Part shown: in pieces, positions 1 through 11,333 of the stretch
Layout: the number at the start of each line of letters is the position of its first letter
How positions within the stretch are numbered: the first letter of the stretch is position 1
NCBI GenBank assembly: GCA_015832175.1
Contig: WJXW01000016.1
Span: 930,001 to 994,000, forward strand
From: Paraphaeosphaeria minitans
Lineage: Eukaryota > Ascomycota > Dothideomycetes > Pleosporales > Didymosphaeriaceae
Length of the DNA stretch: 64,000 nt
Direction of reading: 5' to 3'
The notes under the pieces: model-generated
The model's database searches: none
What the model was told of the DNA's origin: nothing
Seen by the model: the letters and a program-made list of their open reading frames with translations, nothing else
Translations under genes and position numbers: made by a program

Positions 1-1544
1 TCGGCCTGTATGCATGTATGAACTGATGCATGGATACATGGTGTGTCGGGCATGAGGGCTTGAAATGATACCTTGTGCGATGGGAGGATGCGCGAGTCGT
101 TGGGTTCCTTCGCGGCCAGTCCTCATCAGATCTGACCCGTTCGCGTACGGTAGGTAGAACAACTGCTTATAAATTGAATATATTAAAACCACAGCGACTT
201 TCAAAGTGCGCGGAATCCAAGCGCATGTCTCCTTTCATCTTCTGGCGGTGCTGCGCCGCACTGATGCGCTTGTCTGAGTATTTTGAGGTCTCATGTACAT
301 TGGTAGACGCCACCAGCTCACGCCGAGAACTAGCTGTCCCCAGAATACATGCTGCTTACCCCCCTCCCATTTTCGATGATCTGGAATATCCTCCTAGCTT
401 CCTACGCAGGTTTCGAGATTCCCCAAAACGGTTCCATCGGGTGTCATGACGTCAAGCACGCGTGAAATGAAACGCGGCTGATGTTTTACAAAAAGCTTAA
501 AAAAATTTATAGAAGGCTTCCTGCGGGAAACTCATGGTGGGACAGAAAAACGCCTGGAGGCCGACTTCCATGGACCATGGGACGAAGATGCTGGCTTGTA
601 GGTACCTACCTACAGGGCGCGCTAAATACTTGACCACTAGGACTACACGTCTGCTCATATAGGCGCTCAGTTAAGAAACCTCGATATTGTCCTCGGGCTT
701 GTTCTGGGGGTTGAAGACAAGAGACGATCGCCGTGCCGTTATAGAGCACTGCAGGGCTACCTGCACCTGCAACAGCCGCCTCGAATGACATACTGAACGA
801 TGCAGGTCGCAACTGGGAAGCAGCACATATTCCGGGCCTATGGAAAGTGTAGGTAGAGAATTCGACCTTCTGTTGATGTTCCTGTAGACTTGTAGTGATC
901 TTCAGCCGCTGACCCCGCCTTCTCGGTGACCGACACGTCGCCTTTTCGACCCCCAACTCAACGAGCTTCTGGTTGTCTCCCACAGATCCGAAGATCGTGG
1001 CCGCTTTTATTTCCCATCAGGGGATCTATTCGTTATGCTTATTGTACACATACAGGCGGAGCCTCGGCGCCGACGATGACAAAGCGGACTCCGGACCGCT
1101 TGCACGTTCATGCATGCCACACGATACCTTAGCCACTGATCGCATCGAGTATCATTTGCGACCGATCGCACATCACAGGGCGAAATCTCTCACGAATTTT
1201 TTTGCTAGAAAACGATCGAGCGAGAGGCGCAGTAGTGGCGGAAAGAACGACATCGTAGATCACTCCGGACAGTCGCGACCACTCAGCTCGATGCATATAT
1301 TACTACTGCAGTTGACCTAGGTATTTGAATCTGCGCGTGACCTCTATCTGGCCCCGTCGCTACAAGGTGTGAACAGTGCAGCTGCAAGCCGAACGGTGGG
1401 TACGATTAGTCTCAAGCTTACTGTCGACTGAGCTTAAGTGGAGGGCCAAAACACAGGAGTCGCGACAGTTCGAATAGATAACGAATGGCAATCGCACGTT
1501 TTCACATATAAACATTCGATACGACCACGGTCTAGACCTCATCG
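1..1544. other. Left-edge intergenic region
   Basis: I see no reading frame here with an ATG start, protein-like composition or a recognisable family. The few open frames are short, arginine- and serine-rich and overlap each other on both strands. The right part is the 3' flank of the minus-strand GH93-like gene, whose stop codon is at 1545-1547. Confidence 0.5.
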
Positions 1545-2853
1545 TCACGCCCCCAATGCCTTCTGGAGGTCCATGACGGTGATCAAAATCTGACTTGCAC
1601 TCGAGCCCGCCCACTCCGCCCCGCCCGCAAACCTGAGCTTCGTCTGATCATTCGGAGCTACACTTTGTCAACTCGACGTTCCTCGCGCAGGTCTCGAGCG
1701 TGATTACTTACGAACAGTGACCTCACGCCCAAATGCTCGCCCCGCGGTGGTGTTCAACTCCCACCACTCTCCCTCCCCCAGGTATTGATTTACAAACACG
1801 GAGTTCGACTTGGAATCACTCAGCACTATTGTCCCATTCGCCCCTCCCAAAGGGGCCCAGGTCACCGAAGGCACGCCACTGAGCACGAGGCTAGTGTCAA
1901 CGCGGACTTCGCGTGTGTGATCGCTCGCGGCCTTTTGCGGATTCGACGTGATCTTGTAGTAGATTGGATACGTGTACGTGCTCGCATTGGCATCGCGCAA
2001 GCCGTATTGAAAGGCGATGATGTACTTGTTGTTTGCAATCTGGGACGGTTAGTATGGAGGTTTATGATGCGCAAGAAACAGTCTCACTTTGGCAATGCTA
2101 GGAGCTGCAGGCTGATCGGACGGGAACTGTGGCGTTACAACGTCGACTGGGTCGTCCCAGCTATCGTAGTTCTCGGTCGTTGTTTGTTGGACGATCTTCT
2201 GGGCGTGTGTCTTGTCTCTTGCACCGGTGTAGAACACAGTTATTGAGTCGCCGCTATGGAAATGGGATTAGAAAAAGTCCAAGGCTGACTTTTTTGACAT
2301 TCTGTTCTTGGAATAAAACTCACTTGTGCACGAGATAGGGACTGGCCACTGCAGCGGTCGCATTGTTCAGCGGTCCACCGCTAGCAATCTTACTCGCAAG
2401 GTCCCAGCTTTCACCCTGGTCACCCGAGGTATAGAGTTCAATAGTCGTAGTCCTATCATCCACCGCATTTACTGCCAGAAGAGTGATTCCCGTGTCGTCT
2501 CCGTATGTTCCGTTGATGTACAACAAGTGTGGCTGCAGCAACCTTTTCCCTGAGTCTGACGTTGCTGTCCCAAGCGGATACCACGAGTACCCATTGTTCG
2601 TGGAGCGGTATATGGCAATCGAGCCTTTCGACGATGGATCATTCCACGCTGCGAGCACTGTGTTGTTTGGGAGACTTTCAGTGCGAGGCGTTGTTACTTG
2701 CACGGAGCCATCAGGCTCATACAGGGTCACATTCGCGAAAACATCGATTCCGGTAGGGGTAGGCGCTGGGGGATCTGGCTGGTCTGTAGGGTCTTGAGTC
2801 AGCACCGGGCTAAGGACGGCCAGACCGGCCAAAATGAGTTGGTGTGAGCGCAT
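1545..2853 (-). CDS. Secreted GH93-like exo-arabinanase / BNR-repeat protein
   Basis: Predicted extracellular six-bladed beta-propeller hydrolase of the GH93 (exo-1,5-alpha-L-arabinanase) and fungal BNR/sialidase-like group, which trims arabinan side chains of pectin. Four exons: 2853-2324, 2253-2088, 2039-1712 and 1657-1545. The donors are GTGAGT, GTGAGA and GTAAGT; the second intron has a perfect TACTAAC branch site. The joined model is 378 residues, about the family length. A signal peptide covers residues 1-20. Asp-box motifs (S-x-D/N-x-G-x-x-W) lie at about 84-91 and 143-150, and the propeller closes with an AFGREV segment. The tail continues through the small fourth exon and ends QKALGA; without that exon the protein would stop early. 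The fold family is clear. The substrate (arabinan versus another glycan) is inferred. Confidence 0.8.
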
Positions 2854-3501
2854 TGTGAGAGGGTATTGCAGTATATCTACTGACTTTCAGGGAACCTCCA
2901 CGGGTACTGCTGTGTCATATTTGAAGGGTGGTCTTGGTGTTAAACGAAAGGAAGCAACCAGGCACATAAAACCTGATTAGCAGCATCAATTGCCGTAGAT
3001 AGAACATGATATTGATGCTCAAGGTTTCTCAATGACGAGAGACGTTGGAGCTGTGATGTGATTGAGCGTGACGGTGGATAAATCCTTTCCGTCTCTGTTG
3101 GTGCAAGGTCCGGCAAAAAGAGACCTGGATTTCTCCCCGCGAAAGCATTCACACACAGACAAGCGAGTTAGTCCTTGAACGGTAATCCACCCGCAATGCA
3201 TCACAGACGTTGCCAATACACTATAAGTGTATGTTACCATTGGTTTCGGGGATTTCATTTGTATTTTTCATCTAGATGCGGGTAAATGTCTTGGCTTCCA
3301 GAGCTCAACTCGTAAGACGAATTGATGGCGGTTGATATTCCACTCCGCAAGTTCATCTGGGGAACACCCTGGTCGTGCATCGAATTATCACAACGCCATG
3401 CGGCGTTGGGTCAGAAGTTTGAACAATATTCATATCGGGATAAGCAAAACACCTGCCGGCTGTACTCAAAAGTATTGACTTGATACTTTAGCGCACTGGA
3501 C
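2854..3501. other. Intergenic region between two minus-strand secreted enzymes
   Basis: This stretch holds the promoter side of the GH93-like gene and the 3' flank of the esterase gene. I see no coding signal and no clear TATA element. Confidence 0.4.
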
Positions 3502-5262
3502 CTATCCGATAGTAAAGCCCATTCCAAGTCCCTCAAGTCTATCCTTCAGCTCGTCCAATATCTGGCCTGCTCGGCTCGACCTACTGTTATCCTCTTCAGC
3601 CCAGTCATCTTCTGGTCGCTCAGTAGCTCCGTGGCAAGTCCAACTGGAAGCTCTCTTCGGGTCAGCAATTCCCATGTATCGAGCGACTCCTGGCCATGCG
3701 CATAGCTCGCGCGTAACTCGATCACCATCGTACGTGGTAGTTTCCGCTTCCAGCGTCTCCGGCGGCATTCCATCCTCCACCCATTCGATCAGCGCAGCAA
3801 GAGGGTCGATGGGGACGGGTCCGTTACCACCCGCGCAATGCTCAACACCAGGCGCTAAGAAAAGGCGGTAAAACTTGTCTACTTCATTTGCTCCGCCCAT
3901 GAGCAGTTCTACTCTTTTCCGATACTGTACGGTGGATTGGTGGGGGATAGCAGGATCATTGACCCCATGCCAGGTGAGTAACTTCGTTCCCGATGCCTGC
4001 AAGCTCGTAAGATCCGGGTTGTCAGCGTCGAGAAGCCATCCAAACTCGGAGTTCCCTTGAGCCCACAACGCCGCATAGTCTGCATAGTTAATCCTTGTCG
4101 CGTTGAAAGAATCATCCTTAGTCTTAACAAGGAAATTTTGGATGAATCCCGTGGATATAGGGAATGGTTTCGGCGTCCGCAGTCCTTGTTCGGTAAGGGT
4201 GGTGCTTGCGAGGATATCGAAACTGGTCCCATGCGTAAGGCCGTACCAAAGCGATGTCTTGAGCGGTGTACGAGGGCCTTGTTCGATTCTTCGCACCACG
4301 TTTGCCATTGCTCGCGATACTTCTACTTCCCGAGAACTTGGCCGATCAATCGGAGTGTCGCAATAGATGACTTGGCCGATCAAGTGGAGGGGATCGAAGT
4401 CGCACAAGTCGGGCTCAGCAATAACACCATCGCTGACCCCGTCAATCATATCGCAGCTCTCCATGGCTTTCTGACGGAAGTAGTTGAACTCGCAGGTCGA
4501 CATCCACACGCCTTCCTCCTTCATGACCAGTTGAGGCCAGAATTCAGCCATCGCCAAGTGGGTCAGACTGATCGCAGGAGCGTTTGCAAGTATGCCATCC
4601 AATAGATGAGGGTACTGTTGCGCAAGCACGTAACCTTGCCTTCCGCCTTGAGAACATCCGTTCCAGTACGAGTACTTCGGCTTCTCCTTGTAAAATTGCT
4701 CGGTGATGCTTTTGCCGACCACGACCGACTCAGCAAGACTGCGAGTGGCGAAGTTGGTCAATAAGTTCCAATCAATAGTACCATCATCCTTCAGAACCCA
4801 TGTTGAGTCATTGGTTTCTTCAATCGGGTGACCACCATCCGTAGAAGAAGCTGCGTAGCCTCCCTTGACAGCAGGACCGAGGGCACCCCCAAACATACCA
4901 GTTGCCACACCCACTCCTCCTGTGCCTTGGAAGCGGCCGTTCCAGTCGTCGCGATTCAATGGAAGCCAGACCTCGACCAAAACGTCATCGTTGGTTCCCT
5001 CGTGATTGAGGTGTACTTTGACCTGGCAGATATCGAGACGGACAATGCCTGGTATCCTGTGCTCACCCCCATGAGTGCTGTACTTGCGCTGAATCTCCGC
5101 TTCGATAGAGAACTTCGTGATGCCGACGCCGAGACTTGGCGGGCTGAATGTATTCGTTTCGCACACCGGCACGAACGAAGGCACATTTTCTGGCTTGGCT
5201 TCTTCTTCCCCTTTCACTGCTCCAAGTGTGGCAAGCCACAAAAGCGCTGTTATTGAAAGCAT
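3502..5262 (-). CDS. Secreted tannase / feruloyl esterase family enzyme
   Basis: Predicted secreted serine esterase of the fungal tannase/feruloyl esterase B family, which cleaves ester links of ferulic or gallic acid on plant wall polymers. Single exon, 586 residues from the ATG at 5262. The frame stays open further upstream, but only to a TTG codon, so the ATG that opens the hydrophobic signal MLSITALLWLATLGAVKG is the sensible start. The family CS-D-HC motif is complete: GCSQGG (Cys203, Ser204), VNDPAIP (Asp436) and EHCAGG (His475, Cys476). An Asp-rich calcium-type loop, CDMIDGVSDG, lies near residue 270-279. The next gene downstream on the same strand is the GH93-like gene. Family assignment is firm; whether the preferred ester is feruloyl or galloyl cannot be read from sequence. 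Confidence 0.9.
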   Translation of the reverse strand: MLSITALLWLATLGAVKGEEEAKPENVPSFVPVCETNTFSPPSLGVGITKFSIEAEIQRKYSTHGGEHRIPGIVRLDICQVKVHLNHEGTNDDVLVEVWLPLNRDDWNGRFQGTGGVGVATGMFGGALGPAVKGGYAASSTDGGHPIEETNDSTWVLKDDGTIDWNLLTNFATRSLAESVVVGKSITEQFYKEKPKYSYWNGCSQGGRQGYVLAQQYPHLLDGILANAPAISLTHLAMAEFWPQLVMKEEGVWMSTCEFNYFRQKAMESCDMIDGVSDGVIAEPDLCDFDPLHLIGQVIYCDTPIDRPSSREVEVSRAMANVVRRIEQGPRTPLKTSLWYGLTHGTSFDILASTTLTEQGLRTPKPFPISTGFIQNFLVKTKDDSFNATRINYADYAALWAQGNSEFGWLLDADNPDLTSLQASGTKLLTWHGVNDPAIPHQSTVQYRKRVELLMGGANEVDKFYRLFLAPGVEHCAGGNGPVPIDPLAALIEWVEDGMPPETLEAETTTYDGDRVTRELCAWPGVARYMGIADPKRASSWTCHGATERPEDDWAEEDNSRSSRAGQILDELKDRLEGLGMGFTIG

Positions 5263-5877
5263 TGCAATGTGAATTGGCAAGTGAAAAATGCCGAAAAAAG
5301 ATGTCTGCGATCTGGTCGTAGTCAAGGCGAGTTCGCACCAATGACCTCAGCGCCTGGACATCAGTGATGCTGACTGATCTCTGCTGTATCGCACACCGCC
5401 AGCTAGGTCGCGATTTCACTGACCGTGTGGCGGGCTGGGCGATTTCGACACGTAGTTTATTACTCTATGTAGTGGGGCTAAACTAACCCCGGTCGGGTAG
5501 GTACCGCTAAACCAAGAAGGGTGAAGCATCTTCAAAGAAATGCTGAAAAGCGAACTTCGAGGCTGATGATTAAGATTTTTTCTATAAAATCAAAAGTATT
5601 TATCATGTCGTCTCAAGGCGGACCAGAATCTTCTCTCCAGTTTCCCGCAAGAACTATACGGTAATCCGACGCGCCATGTATGCCAATGTTGAATACAGAA
5701 CATTTACAACTGCAGCCAAGCCAAATGTCCCCCCCCAAAACAAGAATGCCATGTACAGATCTATGCGAGGATCTTGGTCAGAACAACAACCATGTATCAA
5801 CAAAAGTTCAGGCAGCTAACTCATAGCCATGCAGCCAGCCAATCGAACTCGAACAGGAAAGCGCAAGTCCCAACCCA
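5263..5877. other. Intergenic region upstream of the esterase
   Basis: Promoter side of the esterase gene and 3' flank of the first P450 gene. There is a C8 run near 5730 and AT-rich stretches at 5570-5610. No gene is supported. Confidence 0.4.
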
Positions 5878-7528
5878 CTACTCCTTCTTTCCAGAAGCAT
5901 CGCCCCAGACGAACTTCCACTCTGTGTGAGTGGATTCTTCGTCAACCCTCCTACTTATCCTCACCGGCACATCTTGATCCGGCTTCGGCATCGCGTTCCA
6001 CATATCTGCGTTCGTCTTGGTAGGCATCTGCCACTGACCTTCAACGGGTTGGACGTCGAATTGTAACAATGTCATCGCCACCAAAGACAATACCACGCTC
6101 GTGGAGAAGTGTCTTCCAGGGCACATGGTTGTGCCAGCGCCGAAAGGTCGGTATGCGGTAGTATTGGACAGGTTCCTCCGGCCCGCAGGCGTGAAGAAGC
6201 GCTTGTGATCGAAATCTGAAGCACTCGGGCCCCATGTGTTGGTGTTATGGTGTACTATACTGCCAGGAATCATCACGATTGCTCCCTTCTTAAGGAAGTA
6301 TTCGGATGCCAGGGTGGTGTCGTGCTGTACTTTTTTGATGTTGATGACTGTGCTGTGGTACCGGAGCGTCTCGTGCCACATTGCCGTCAATGTAGAACAT
6401 TGTGTCTTTATGTTGCTGAGGTCCACTACTTTGACTTTTCCAGATTGCGTATCGGCTTCCTTGACGACAAGGTTGAGAAGTTCCTCACGACAGGCGCGAA
6501 GCGCATCAGGTTCGGAAGCGATATGAAACATGAGCCAGAAGGCACTGATGGCGCCGCTGCTAAGCATAGCAAGTGATGTGGCCATCTCTAACTTGGCTGC
6601 TTCCGACGAGGGCAGGCCGTGATTTGCGTTGGTGTTGAACATTTCGGGGATCATGGCGAAGGCTTGCGTATGGCCACCCGTTTCGAAGTAGTTTTGGAAT
6701 GCTTTGATGACACGGGCGCGTGCTTTGAGAGCTTTGTGTGCCGTGAGCCATGGAAAAGGGCTATACAGCAGGTGGCTAATACCAGGTACGAATTCTCTGC
6801 GGATATTGTTAGCATGCGTTCAGTATGGGGTCCTGTTTTCAAAGGTTAGGTAGATACTTACAGCCAACTTGCCTCAACGGCAGGGTCGTCGTAGGGATTC
6901 TCAGCACCATAGATTGCACCTGTGAGCGCCTGACAAAGCTGGTGTCGCAACGTCTCGTAGAGTCCAACTTGTTCTTGGTCCACGAAGCTGTAACGAATGC
7001 CTACAGTGAGCTTCTCGACCGCCGTACGCGTCGCGGCATGTAAGTCCGAGCCAGAGGCTAAGTGTTTATGCACGCTCTTGGTAAAGCCGTTGCCGTGAGA
7101 CCCGTACGCTTTCGTGAGTGTGTCCTTGGACCTTCGACTCAACCCACTGAAGAGCATACCAAAGTCGAGCAGTGTCGGCACAAATGTAGCAAGGTTGCTC
7201 TTGTTCTGAACGACCTGGATCAATTGCGGCGCGTTTATGACGTATATCCTCTGGAAGGGCATGCGTAAGGTGTGGATTGGGAGGCCATATCGTCTCCTGT
7301 GTCGATGTTAGTGGCTTGCTCGTGGCATCCGAGCGACACAAAGACTTGCTTCAAGCTGACGAGGTAATCGACTTTGTGTCGTGCAATACCAACGGCTGAA
7401 TCCAAAAAGGGTATGGCCGTTGGTATAAGTCGAGGCTCTGACTTGCTCTGCGTCGCGTGTAGGACGGTGTACAGCGTGCCATACACGACCGCTAAAGCAA
7501 CACATACGATCGCTAATATCGAGGGCAT
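5878..7528 (-). CDS. Cytochrome P450 (CYP7/CYP8-like fungal group), GC-AG first intron
   Basis: Membrane-anchored heme-thiolate monooxygenase. Three exons: 7528-7350, 7296-6862 and 6796-5878, giving 510 residues. Intron 1 (7349-7297) uses a GCAAGT donor with a CTAAC branch and CACAG acceptor; it is the only junction I found that joins the frames (..VSLK|RRYGLP..). Intron 2 uses GTAAGT. An N-terminal hydrophobic anchor spans residues 1-25. The ExxR pair is in HETLR, and the heme loop PFGAGTTMCPGRHF puts the thiolate at Cys430. The I-helix reads SSGAISAFW and lacks the usual AGxDT oxygen-activation motif, as in CYP7/CYP8-type enzymes, some of which act on oxygenated lipids or peroxides. The substrate is unknown. 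It lies in a run of five minus-strand catabolic-type genes. Confidence 0.85.
7297..7349 (-). other. Non-canonical GC-AG intron
   Basis: A 53-nt intron with donor GCAAGT, branch-like CACTAAC and acceptor CACAG. No GT donor nearby gives both a usable intron length and the correct phase into the next exon, which opens with RRYGLP. Confidence 0.7.
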
Positions 7529-9079
7529 ATTGCTGGGTGGTTTAAGTATAGAGTTAAGCCTCTGGGGTCGGCGTATAATGTAAGTAAAAGCGGCGTAGGT
7601 GTAAATAAAGGCGCTGGTACCCGTGTGCGTTGTCAGCCTTTACGATAGCTCTCGGGATAGAAGTGACGTCAGCCTCACGGAGGTTGAATGTGTTCGGTGT
7701 GGTGTAAACGACAGCTTCGTGATAACGAAATTAAAGTGATAGTTATGGGGTGGAGTTGATTCCGCGGCAAACGCTGAGATGAGATATTGCCCTGGTGCGA
7801 AGCCGTTGACAGAGCTACTGCCATGTGAGCCGCCACGAAGTTTATAATTTATACTGATGTTGTTGACTGAGTGGATACTCTGCAAGTTCGCAATGCTTTG
7901 AAGCCACAAGGTCAAACTGGTCGGCGAACATAATTCCGTCTCAGCTGCACTATCCAAACCCTGTCCTGGCCCTGGAGGTCCTGATTTGGGTTCGCTCTAC
8001 AGATTTTCTGGTAGACCATGTCATCTCCAGCTCTGAAGACATCGTTTATCACCCTGCACACTCGCCTATGTTTGTTTTCTCGGAAGCTGCAGACTCCGTG
8101 GTACTTGTTCCGAGGATAACATCAGCCACTCTACGCGGCTAAGGTTCATGTCCCAAGATGCTCCACTTCTGAAGTTTCCAGTCATGTGAGTTGGCTCTTG
8201 CGGTCGCACTTCACTATCCAAAACGGGCCTGTCAGACCGAAACAGGGAGCGAGGCTGAAAGGCGTTCGCTAAACATAGGCGCCAGCGGTGGGAACGACAG
8301 TCGTGATCCAGCAGACGCCATCTTCGCCCTGTGTACTTCGGCGAAGTGCCATTGCGGATCCTGCTCGCAGCAGAGAACACTATCGATTCCGCTCCCGTGA
8401 CCCGCGCTCTCCTATGTATACGTTCAAAGTAGCTTTTGAGCTAGGTGCGGTCCGGAGTGCCGGCGGCCGAATCAGACGCAGACAAAACAAAGAAACAGCC
8501 GAGCTTGAGCGTGAGGACCGCTCGCAATTCGCTTAGGAGGCCGTGTCGGGAGGAAGATACATGCTGTTCGTGGACCCTTCGTTTTCCGGTGCCTTGGAGC
8601 TGGAGACATGTATGCACTTGGCTGCCACGCAAACGGCCAGCGGCGCATGTCAGTCTCAATGTCGACCAGCCTGAACATGACAATTGTACGGGCGAGCCGA
8701 AATCCCAGGTGATCGGATACGATTGTGGTGGTACCGACCCAGCAACATGACGAGGGCGATCATGTCGGAGAATATTGATCTTACCTCGACTGAACGCCAC
8801 TTCTCGTTCTAACCTCGGCCCGCGCCCTAGGTATCGCAGCCTCACTGCGTCACCCATGCAACCCCTGCGGACGATCATGATGCCCAGTTCAGTGCGGCAC
8901 GTCCACTTGGGTCTCAGATGCAATAAGCAACCATGACGAAGACGTGCATTTTCAAGGTAGTCTCAAGGCCGCGCAATCGCCAGACACTCCAAGGATGCAT
9001 GGGCGCGCTTCACGCTCCCCGAAGAAGCAATTCACCCAATAGCACAGCAATGAACGCCTCACGCACTCGTATCGATAAA
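7529..9079. other. Intergenic region between the two P450 loci
   Basis: About 1.5 kb with normal base composition but no convincing gene. The open frames on the minus strand (about 7640-8920) mostly lack ATG starts, have no recognisable motifs and cannot be spliced into a family I know. It could contain decayed coding sequence, but I cannot support one. Confidence 0.4.
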
Positions 9080-11014
9080 TCAATAGGCAACCCCTACTGT
9101 TTCCCCACCACATCGCTCGACTAGCTTCCTATGCGCTTCGCTCCGTGCCGTGATCTTGACCTCGAATGGGGCCCGGCGATGCTCCGCCACGTTCATGTTC
9201 AGCGTATCGATCTCCTTCCCTGCGACCTGCTCGAAATCGAAGCAGTAAAGCAGTCGAGCCGCCGCGACCCAACTGGTTTCGGAGGAACTAGTCAGCGACT
9301 ATTTTAGTTTCACCACATGGGAAGACGGAAAAACAACGTGGCGAAAGAGAAACCAGCCAAGATATGCGGGGGCATCCCAAACAGTCGTGGTCGCATAAGA
9401 AAAGTGGAAGACTTACACATTCGAATCTCCTACATGGTCGCCTGTACACACCCTCCTTCCCGCACCGAAGCTCCAATGGCCGGCCAGCGGATCCTCGACT
9501 TTACTTGGATCGACGGACTTGATACTTGGGTCCAGCCACCTCTCAGGCCAGAATCGCAAAGGGTCGGGATATGCATCCGGGTTCAGCGCAATGTGCCAGG
9601 CGTTCCATGTGAAGACGGTGCCGGCAGGAAAGTGGTAGCCCTCGTAGACGTCGTCCTTGATGAGTGTGTGGAACATGCCTAGAACTGGTACTAGCTACCC
9701 TAAACCCACAACCCTCACCTCATGTCAGGATTCCGGAGCCAACGAGGTTCCCGTGGATGCTTGTGAGCCGACCGAACAATTTCACAACCACGGGTGATTT
9801 CCCGAGTGCACGTATCTATCTCGGCGAAAGGTCGCCATCGAAACCCTTCTTTCACTACGGCGCTCAGATACGGCAGCTCGCCACGATCACTGAACTCAGG
9901 CAAACGCGCCGCAACGCCGCACACCCTATCCAGCGCCGCCTGCGCCTCTTCCACCCACCTCCTATCAGTCGCAGCAGCAGCAACAATTTGACTCAGCGTC
10001 ATCCTGCTTGTATCACTGCCCGCCTCTATCAGACTCCCCAGCGCAAATAGCCTTTGCGTCTCGCCCAGCCTCTCACTCTCAGGGTTCTCCAAAAACTTAC
10101 TCGCAAAGCACGGCGGACACGCTCCCCTCTCCATCCTCTTCTTCAGCTCATCCACCTCAGCACCATACACATCCAGCAGTCTCTGAAACGCCTCCTCGCC
10201 CCTCCTCGTCCACCACTTCAATGGCCTGGGCAAGCGATCGAGGAAATGGAAGGTATCCACGAGATTCGCGCCCGGCTGCAACGCCGCAATGAACTCCTGA
10301 CTCGTGTCGAACAGTCTATCCACATTGCTCTTTCCGCCGAAACTCTCCTCTCCCTCTCCCTCTCCCTCACCCCTCCCCTCCCCAACAACCCTCTTCCCAA
10401 AAAACCATCCCCATAACCACCCCATTCGCAAACCGCTGATTCGCCTTCCACCACATCCCCGGATGCCTGTACACGTCCGCCACCAGCTGCCGACTCTCGA
10501 CGTCCTGAAAAGGCGCAAACGTCCCGCCGTTCTTCGCGGGCAGGATGCCGTGCATGACCTTGCGGACGGCGCTCCACCGCGCCCCGTACGGCTGCAGCAC
10601 CACCCTGCAGCCGCTCGACGCGAGCGTCGATGCGTACGGGAAGCGCGGGCGGGAGGAGTAGATGGCCGAGCGTGTCTCGAGGAGGTCGGAGACGGCGCGG
10701 GGCGTGTTGAGGAAGATCCAGGGGGTGTTGGCGATGTGGAGGGTGAACCTGACGTATCCATGTCAAAGGCTGTGGTTGAGGGTGTGGGAGGTGGCAAGGT
10801 GGAGGATTTGTTACATTTCGCCGTATTTCTGGGCCAGTTCTTGGGCCCAGGGACCTTGGTGGTAGGGTGGCATTTCGAACATGTTGCCGAAGAAGGGGAG
10901 GCCTCTCGGGCCTGGCGGGAGCTTGTACTTCCTGTGCCATTGGAAGTTGGCCCATAGTTTTGCGAAGAGGAGTAGTGAGAGTGCTGTCAGAGCCGTTGGG
11001 AAGAAAGCTGACAT
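9080..11014 (-). pseudogene. Cytochrome P450 with a frameshift and an apparent lost splice donor
   Basis: A recognisable microsomal class P450 with lesions. Best parse: exon 1 11014-10815 (membrane anchor, then the proline-rich hinge LPPGPRGLPFFGN), exon 2 10748-9816, exon 3 9678-9417, exon 4 9272-9080. The I-helix EAGSDTSRM, EGFR (ExxR) and heme loop FGAGRRVCTGDHVG are all present, and exon 4 ends with a normal P450 tail. Two problems stand out. In exon 2 the frame shifts by one base at the A6 run 10399-10404 (T6 on the coding strand), where GMVF should continue into GKRVVG. The intron between exons 2 and 3 would need to begin at 9815 with AT instead of GT (ATACGT). Downstream of the shift lies a low-complexity GEGEGE stretch. 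A sequencing error could explain the first lesion, and an unusual splice the second. Confidence 0.65.
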
Positions 11015-11333
11015 GTTGATGTCGATGCAAGTCAACCGTCGGTGAGTAAAGTGGAACTACCAGCTGGCCTAGTAAGATGGAAGAGATGCGGTTCAAGTCT
11101 TAATATCTCATATGCAATGAACACGTCCCGTCTGCGTGAGGTGTACACGGGATGGGGAAGTCTAGTGTCGAGCAGGTAAGGTTTGGCTAGCACAGTATAC
11201 TACTCCAAATGTGGGGTATCCTGTTCTGGTCACGTAGTGGCGCAGAACTCGGAGTGGGGCAATGGTATTATGCTTGACATATGTACATAGATGGTATCAA
11301 CAATACCTCCTTTCTTCAGACTCTCGAAGCTGC
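11015..11333. other. Short gap between broken P450 and flavin monooxygenase
   Basis: Promoter side of the P450 locus and 3' flank of the monooxygenase. Nothing else is visible. Confidence 0.4.

Noticed and set aside
7640..8923. Several minus-strand frames between the two P450 loci
   Set aside because: Most lack an ATG, none has a motif, and I could not join them with plausible splice sites.
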